From: Capra hircus
Lineage: Eukaryota > Chordata > Mammalia > Artiodactyla > Bovidae
DNA length: 64,000 nucleotides
Direction: 5' to 3'
Assembly: GCF_001704415.2 (NCBI RefSeq)
Contig: NC_030808.1
Coordinates: 140,135,089 to 140,199,088, forward strand
A program made the position numbers and the translations under genes. Each line of letters starts with the position of its first letter. The first letter of the stretch is position 1. A model generated the notes under the pieces. It did no database searches. It had not been told where the DNA came from and saw nothing but the letters and a program-made list of their open reading frames with translations. This document shows, piece after piece, positions 57,783 through 64,000 of this stretch.

Positions 57783-57969
57783 CTCAGTCATGTTCGACTC
57801 TTTGTGACCTCATAGACTGTAGACCAACAGGCTCTTCTGTACATGGAATTTTCCAGGCAAGATTACTGGATTGGGTTGCCCTTTCTTCCTCCAGGAGATC
57901 TTCCTGATCCATGGATCAAATCAATCTCTTGTATCTCCTGCTTGGCAGGCAGATTCTCTACCGCTGCAC
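57724..57969 (-). mobile_element. Bov-tA SINE with long (CA)n tail and TSD
   Basis: The antisense body and head follow a TG-rich tract. The flanks caccttct (57716-57723) and (57970-57977) enclose both tract and SINE, so the tract is the element's tail. Confidence 0.9.
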
Positions 57970-58137
57970 CACCTTCTCTACTAGACATCTACTTTTATGC
58001 CCTTATAGCAACAGAAAAACAACTAAATCAGACGTGTTTTCTTTGAACACATTTAAAACACAGACTTATTAACTCCCAAACTAATAAAACTAATTCTTTT
58101 ATTGCATGTGCATATATTAATGAAATTAAAAGAAGCT

Positions 58138-58590
58138 TCCTTCTTGGAAGAAATGTTAAAACAAAAGAACAAACCTAGACAACTTATTAAAAAGCAGAGA
58201 CATTACTTCGCTGACAAAGGTCCATCTAGTCAAAGCTACAGTTTTTCCAGAAGTCATGTAGGGACATGAGCATTGGACCATAAAAAGACTGAACACCGAA
58301 GAATCGATGCTTTTGAACTCTAGTGTTGGAGAAGACTCTAGAGAGTCCCTTGGACTGCAAAGAGATCAAACCAGTCAATCCTAGAGGAAAGCAGTCCTGA
58401 ATGTTCATTGGAAGAACTGATGCTGAAGCTGAAGCTCCAATACTTTGGCCACCTGATGCAAAGAGCCGACTCATTGGAAAAGACCCTGATACTGGGAAAG
58501 ATGGAAGGCAGAAGGAAGAGAGGGCAGCAGAGGATGAGATGGCTGGATGGCATCACCGACTCGATGGACACGAATTTGAGCAAATTCCAG
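58138..58590 (+). mobile_element. BovB LINE fragment ending abruptly
   Basis: It runs from cttggaagaaatgttaaaac through the C-terminal coding region to gagcaaattccagg, then stops where about 110 bp of BovB 3' end should follow. A Bov-tA starts at the break. Confidence 0.9.
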
Positions 58591-58805
58591 GACCTCCCTG
58601 GTGGCTCAGACAGTAAAGAATCTGCCTGCAATGAAGCAGACCCTGGTTCGATCCCTGGATTGGGGAGATACCCTGGAGAAGGGAATGGCACCCTATTCTA
58701 ATACTCTTACTTGGAGAATTCTGTGGACAGAGGAGCCTGACGGGCTACAGTCCATGGGGTCACAAAGAGTCGGACTCAACTTAGGGACTGAACAACAACA
58801 GATGT
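58591..58805 (+). mobile_element. Bov-tA SINE joined to truncated BovB
   Basis: Head acctccctggtggctcagac and body to cttagggactgaacaacaac. The closing tail resembles a BovB terminus as much as a SINE tail. Confidence 0.9.
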
Positions 58806-59040
58806 TGATATTTCACACCTGACTTATCTCCTTTGTCTTCTCTAGGGTCAACTTTTTTTAAAAAAAAAGGTGAAGTAGAGAGTTTTTCAGAATTTTTCCT
58901 CCCTACAACATGAGCATCACTTGAAACAATTTCATGTTTTTAAAACTGAACTAAAAGGAAACTTCATTGGCTTTGAGAATCAAGACCAGAAAAATCACTA
59001 CATCTTCCCATTCTATAGAGTCATTTCAAAAGGAATTAGA

Positions 59041-59225
59041 GGGATGACCCAGAGGGATGGTACAGGGAGGGAGGTGGGAGGGGGATTCAGGATGGGGAAT
59101 GTGTGTACACCTGTGGCAGATTCATACTGGCGTATAGCAAAACCAATACAATATTGTAAAGTAATTAGCCTACAATTAAAATAAATTTATATTAAAAATG
59201 ATAAAAATCAAAATTAAAATTACAA
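59041..59225 (+). mobile_element. Young L1 3' end with 13-bp TSD
   Basis: A 185-bp 5'-truncated L1 3' UTR: gggatgacccagagggatgg, ggtgggagggggattcagga, caaaaccaatacaatattgt, with an A-rich tail. The exact TSD aaaaggaattaga lies at 59028-59040 and 59226-59238. Confidence 0.93.
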
Positions 59226-59334
59226 AAAAGGAATTAGACCTAAAGGTAACATATTCTCAGAGATGGGGCCCTCACAGAGGAGTGCAATAAATACTTTGAT
59301 TGTAGAAATTTTGATTCCCTTTGTTTATACTATA

Positions 59335-59779
59335 AATCCTCTACATATGAATCTTCAAGGTGCAAACTTTCAAAGATATGAACATGTATTTACATCATGA
59401 ATGATGTGTTAGTTCTCATGCCTGGTGTACATTATCAGATGTGTTCATCCTCTGCAAGTGGTTGTACTTTAACTGAACAGGAATTTGTAGAGTATAAGAC
59501 TGCAGTATCTTTATTTCAAGTCCAGGATGTCTGGAAGCAAGAGCAAAAGCAGTGGGGATGTAGTTGGTACTACTGCACTTCTCAAGTCTCTACTGTAAGA
59601 TTAAAAGTGTTGTCTTTATTTTCTGTTTTTGTTTTTTATGTATTATTAGTGTGAAAAGTATTATAAGCCTATTACAATACAGTATTATATATCCGATTGT
59701 GTTAGTTGAATGCCTCAGCTAACTTCGTTAGACGTAGGATCACGGTCTTAAAACCAAACATGTTGGTATATAGGGGACT
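59335..59779. mobile_element. Tigger-like DNA transposon remnant
   Basis: Left end atcctctacatatgaatctt and right end ggtatataggggact are diverged inverted repeats, with TA at both edges. Inside, gaatttgtagagtataagac and caagtccaggatgtctggaa fit a pogo/Tigger-type element near its transposase start. An 85-codon frame here is not transposase. Confidence 0.55.
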
Positions 59780-59781
59780 TA

Positions 59782-60895
59782 CGATATTATATGTGAAGTC
59801 CCTGTGATTTTTCCCAAGGAATTTTAACAAGACAATTTCTAATACTTAGCACTCTGCCTCAGCACTTTCCTAGGTGTAAAATAGGGGAGAAGTGAGGCAC
59901 AGGGTGGCTTGCTTCCAACAGATGTGCTTGAAAATGAGGTGATAATACACAGAATGCAATCAGGGAGGCTCCTGACACAAGGCCTGCCTGATTGTGAACA
60001 TGTAATTAAGGCAGAGTGGCTGTACGGCAGATTTAATTATTTTCAAAAATATATCTGACTTGCTTTTTATATACTGATTGGCTGTGTCAGTGAAAAACCT
60101 CTCATAAAATCTGACAACCAATTAGTTGTGACTAATTAAAAAAAAACACAAATGATTTTCCTTCATTTCTAGAAAATGAGAAACATTAATGAAATACAGT
60201 TAGTGGGTAAGTAAGCAAGCATGTGCATATATGCACACAAAAGCGCAGCTCCCACTGATTTTGTGTTACTTAGAAAATAGAAAATCTCTATTTAAAATTT
60301 TTGAAAAGCATTTCACCAGTCTGAGATTTTATTTTGATCCTATTCGCAAAGTTGAAATGGAAGATTAAACATTTATTAGGAACCAGTTATGGATAAATGT
60401 AGTTTTAGTCATTTAAAATATCATTATAGGGTTTTCTTTTTTCATTTGAAGAGAAAATCAAGCTAAATGGGCAATGAATTGATTTAAGGGTTAAGCTAGT
60501 CTTGCTTTTAATGTTATTGGCCTGAACACTTTGACAAGAAATTACAATGGAAATTCGCTTACTAGCTATTTTTCAAAGCAGTGTTGTTTTTTTTTTTTTG
60601 GCGGGCGGGGGGGGGGGGGGGTGGGTATGGCGTGACAAGCTATGATGTTTTCCTACATTTAAATAACTATGACAATTTTCTCTTTAATAACACCTGTTAT
60701 TTTCTGTATGATAGAGGCATATTATAAACATATACAATAAAACTGCTTAAGCTGTTTATCAGACACAGTTTTATTAAATTCACTTAGCAATTACAAATAT
60801 TCATGAATAAACCTAGATGACTACTTTTCCACTGACAGAGTCTCATCTCTGGGTTGGGTAGGGATGTGTCCATGGTTTCCTCATCATGTTAACAG
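59782..60895. other. Repeat-free AT-rich stretch
   Basis: Over 1 kb without a placed repeat. The part 59930-60590 is rich in TAATTA/ATTAAT words and is a candidate conserved non-coding element. Confidence 0.4.
60600..60627. repeat. T-run followed by long G-run
   Basis: A T tract of about 13 passes into ggcgggcggggg and at least 15 consecutive G residues. It has G-quadruplex potential and is prone to sequencing error. Confidence 0.9.
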
Positions 60896-60899
60896 TAGA

Positions 60900-61010
60900 G
60901 TGCTTAGTCCCTTCATTTGTATCCAACTCTATTCAACGCTATGAATTGTAGCCCGCCAGGCTCCTCTGTCCATGGGATTCTCCAGGCAAGAAAACGAGTG
61001 GGTTGCTAAG
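60900..61010 (-). mobile_element. BovA fragment
   Basis: Antisense BovA body from gtgcttagtcccttcatttg to gtgggttgctaag. Confidence 0.85.
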
Positions 61011-61212
61011 TGGAAACTCTTAATTGGGCCTTGGTTGCCCCAGTACAAAGATAAGTCTTGATAACTGGTAAGACTTGCTGTGAAAAGAATTCCCATGACT
61101 CTACTTCTTTTATTAAAGTTTAAATGGAAAGTTTAAGCATCAAATATCTATCATTTCATTCCCTATCAAGGCACTGAGTGAGTACTTCTAATTTTTTCAG
61201 GAATTAAGCTAT

Positions 61213-62228
61213 GTCAAGGCTGTATTAGAGAAGGAACTGGCAACCCACTACAGTATTCTTGCCTGGAGAATTCCATGGACAGAGGAGCCTGGTAGCTACA
61301 GTCGTGGGGTCGCAAGAGTCAGACACGATTTAGTGACTAAACCACCAACCACCAAGGCTGTATATTGTCACTCTGGCTATTTAACTTCTATGCAGAGTAC
61401 ATCATGTGAAATGTTAAGCTGGATGCCTTACAAACTGGAATCAAGATTGCCAGGAGAAGCATCAATAACCTCAGATAGGCAGATGAGACCACTCTTGATG
61501 GCAGAAGGTGAAGAGGAACTAAAGAGCCTCTTGATGAGGGTGAAAGAGGAAGGTGAAAAAGTTGGCTTGAAAGTCATCATTCAAAAACCTAAGATCATGG
61601 CACCCAGACCCATCACTTCATGGCAAATAGAAGGGTAAAAAGTGGAAACAGTGATAGATTTTCTTTTCTTAGGCTTCAAAATCACTGTGGACTGTGGATA
61701 CAGCCATGAAGTTAAGACACTTGCTCTTTGGAAGGAAAGCTTTGATAAATCTAGACAGTGTATTAAAAAGTAGAGATATCACTTTGCTGACAAAGGCCTA
61801 TATAGTCAAAGCTATGGTTTTTTCCAGTAGTCATGTATGGATATAAGAGTTGGCCCATAAAGAAAGCTGAACAACCAAATGCTGTTTTTGAATTATGGTG
61901 TTGGACAAGACTCTTGAGAGTCCCTTGGACAGCAAGGAGATCAAACCAGTCAATCCTAAAGGAAATCAACCCTGAATATTCATTGGAAGGACTGATGCTG
62001 AAGCTGAAGCTCCAATATTTTGGCCACCTGATTGGAAAAGACCCTGATGCTGAGAAAGATTGAGGGCATGAGGAAAAAGGGGAGACAGAAAATGAGATGG
62101 TTAGATGGTGTCGTCGATTCAATGGACAAGAGTTTGAAAAAACTGGGTGATAGTGAAAAATGGGGAAGTCTGCAGTCCACATGGTCTCAAAGGGTCAGAC
62201 ATGCCCCAGGGACTGAATAACAACAACA
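61213..62228 (+). mobile_element. BovB LINE, 3' third, with TSD and SINE insertion
   Basis: It begins at gtcaaggctgtat, the reverse transcriptase block just before LFNLYAEY, and runs to the terminus with an (AAC)n tail. The flanks aagctat at 61206-61212 and 62229-62235 fit a TSD. Near 61477 the YADD-equivalent reads caggcagatgagacc, so the motif is lost. Open stretches at 61333-61638 and 61833-62063 are remnants. Confidence 0.9.
61226..61362 (+). mobile_element. BovA SINE fragment inside BovB, with TSD
   Basis: The BovA body from agagaaggaactggcaaccc with an ACC-rich tail. The TSD caaggctgtat at 61215-61225 and 61363-61373 is BovB sequence. The SINE is thus younger than this BovB copy. Confidence 0.93.
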
Positions 62229-62355
62229 AAGCTATTTTAATCTCAACAGCTGTGCTACTGGCTAATATATATGAATTGTTAAATCGATGGTGTAGGTGGG
62301 CTCTAAGTGGATGAAAGATTAGGTATTGTTCTTGCTTTTGATTAATATCCCAACT

Positions 62356-62638
62356 AGACTTTCCTGATGGTCCAGTGGTTAAAAATCCACCTGCCAGTAT
62401 AGGAGACACAGGTTCAATCCCTGGTCCAGGAAGATCCCACACACCACAGGGCAATGAAGCTTCACAATTACTGAATCCCAAGTGCCTAGAACCCATGCTC
62501 TGCAACAATGAGATACCTGCACAGCTCAACTAAAGAACAGCCCCCGCTCACTGCAACTGGAGAAAGCCAGCACCCAGCAATGAAGACCCAGTCTTCATGA
62601 AGCACAGCCAAAAATATAACCAAAAAAGTAAAAAGAAA
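62356..62638 (+). mobile_element. Full-length CHR-type SINE with TSD
   Basis: Head agactttcctgatggtccag and the long CHR 3' part with agcttcacaattactgaatc and cactgcaactggagaaagcc, then an A-rich tail. The TSD atcccaact lies at 62347-62355 and 62639-62647. Confidence 0.9.
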
Positions 62639-62647
62639 ATCCCAACT

Positions 62648-63340
62648 CCACCCCAGGTTTTCTAATCCCCAACAGTCTTCCAACCTGCAGAGTCCAAAGT
62701 AAGTTGTCAGGCAAAATTGTGGAAAAATGAAATGGGCAAAAAATCGTTATGTGGGCATTGAGTGTCCTTACCAAGTTCATTAATCTCCACTTTTGCTTTT
62801 CTTTAACTAGGCTGTTTATAACTCCACAGACATAGAAGTTAACTATTTAATAATAGAAAACACAGAGCAAGGCAAACATTTCCTATCTGTAACAATGCAA
62901 AGGATTTCCGTTCACGGCAAGGCAAACACCTTATGTCCTGTAGAGAATACAAACCCTGTAAGTCAAATGTTCAACTGAACCAGCTGCAATATATTACCCA
63001 TCTCCTCATCAATAAGTTATAAAATTTTTGATTTAGCTTCATTTTATGTTTGTATGAGAATTAGGATTTGACTTCCTAAAAAAAAAAAAAATCCTTTAAT
63101 AGTGCTTGTTGGCAGCTTTTTGCTCTTCCTGCTGGCTTTGTCACTTCTTGAAGCTATTGCCCTTCCTCTACCTGGTGTGATATCAAGCATGACACACAAT
63201 TTCCCCAGAACACTACTGACATAAGGTTACCATCATTTCTTGGCTTTACTTTGGGTTCTGGGATGGTAACGTACAGGGACTCACAACTTTGAAAAATGAT
63301 ACTTTAAACTTGAGGCTTTAACCTTGAAATGTACACAGAT
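62648..63340. other. Unassigned sequence
   Basis: AT-rich, with no recognised gene or repeat apart from an A-run near 63078. Confidence 0.45.
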
Positions 63341-63348
63341 ATTGTATT

Positions 63349-63589
63349 CTATGGGCCTCCCAGTTGGCGCTAGTGGTAAAGAACCTGCCTGCCAGTATGG
63401 GAGACATAAGTGATGAGGGTTTGTTCCCTGGGTCAGGGAGATCCCCTGGAAGAGAGCATAGCAACCCACTCCGGTATATTTGCCTGGAGAATCCCATGGA
63501 CAGAGGAGCCTGGTGGGCTCTGGTCCATATCATCACAGAGTTGGCCATGACTGAAGCAACTTAACACACACATACACACACACACACAC
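63349..63589 (+). mobile_element. Bov-tA SINE with (CA)n tail and TSD
   Basis: Head gggcctcccagttggcgcta, body to gactgaagcaacttaa, then a CA-rich tail. The flanks attgtatt at 63341-63348 and 63590-63597. Confidence 0.92.
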
Positions 63590-63620
63590 ATTGTATTTGA
63601 TAATATAGCAGCATTTTAAT

Positions 63621-63758
63621 ATTTATTTATTTATCTGACCAAGCCATGTCTTAGTTCCAGCATTCAGGATCTAGTTCCCTGACCAGGAATCAAACCCAGG
63701 GCCCCTGCATTGGGAACACAGAGTCTTAGCCACTGAACCACTAGGAAAATCCCCTAGC
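63621..63758 (-). mobile_element. CHR-type SINE
   Basis: Antisense order gaccaagccatgtcttagtt, ccctgaccaggaatcaaacc, ctgaaccactaggaaaatcc. Confidence 0.85.
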
Positions 63759-63779
63759 CGTATTTTAGCATTAAAACTA

Positions 63780-64000
63780 ACACTTGGTATTAAGACTTCT
63801 TTGGGAAAAAAATCTAAAAAAGCATGAATATGTGGACTATAACTGATCAGTGGACATATATGTGGAATATATCCATGTGGATACATATGTGATATCTATG
63901 TGGATATCTATGTGGATGTATGTAATATATATGTGGAATATAAATGATCAGTGGAATATAACTGATTCACTTGGCCGTATAGCAGAATATAACACAACAT
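63780..64000 (+). mobile_element. L1 3' end with local expansion, runs off the window
   Basis: The last part (aactgattcacttggccgta, then cagaatataacacaacat) is the usual L1 3' end. Before it, short blocks (tatgtggat(a/g)t, gatcagtggaatataa) are repeated several times. The element continues beyond 64000. Confidence 0.75.

Noticed and set aside
59397..59654. Transposase start of a Tigger element as a coding gene
   Set aside because: The frame there does not follow a pogo-type transposase and the element is only about 445 bp, so it is non-autonomous.

Overview
The window reads as nuclear DNA from a bovid ruminant (cattle, sheep, goat or a close relative). The evidence is the repeat set: BovB (RTE-type) LINEs, many Bov-tA SINEs (tRNA-Glu-like head plus BovA body), dimeric Bov-A2 SINEs ending in an (AGC)n tail, older cetartiodactyl CHR-type SINEs, young and old L1, MaLR LTRs, MIR, MER5-like hAT fragments, a mariner MITE and a Tigger-like element. 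The exact species cannot be fixed from sequence reading alone. Family names are recalled from general knowledge and were not searched.

I see no convincing host protein-coding exon, tRNA, rRNA or known ncRNA gene. All of the longer open frames I examined are short chance frames, or lie inside mobile elements. The window looks like an intergenic or deep intronic stretch.

Layout. 0-10 kb: a BovB 3' end, several SINEs with clean target-site duplications (TSDs), and a long degenerate L1 (6.8-9.4 kb) with two SINEs inside it. 10-16 kb: SINEs and quieter sequence. 16.4-19 kb: the largest young-looking element, a 2.57 kb 5'-truncated BovB with an 11-bp TSD, inserted into an older L1 3' end; its endonuclease and reverse transcriptase frames are broken. 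19-36 kb: MaLR LTRs, L1 ends, MIRs, scattered SINEs and BovB ends, plus long unassigned stretches. 36-39.3 kb: a nested pile on an old L1. 39.3-45 kb: MIR, MLT1-like and MER5-like remnants, several L1 3' ends and a 42-bp minisatellite grown from a SINE/L1 junction. 45.9-48.7 kb: a minus-strand two-LTR element of about 2.8 kb with an unrecognised open frame and no visible pol or env. 49-56 kb: dense SINEs, including a head-to-head pair next to a tandem SINE array. 56-64 kb: quiet AT-rich sequence, a BovB/Bov-tA junction, a fresh L1 insertion with a 13-bp TSD, a Tigger-like element and more BovB.

The genes here are those of selfish elements. BovB supplies, or once supplied, the retrotransposition machinery used by Bov-tA and Bov-A2; L1 supplies its own. 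No undescribed functional system is demonstrated. The least explained objects are the two-LTR element at 45.9-48.7 kb, the junction minisatellite at 44.25-44.53 kb, the Bov-tA tandem array at 54.2-54.8 kb, and a few repeat-free stretches that could be conserved regulatory DNA.
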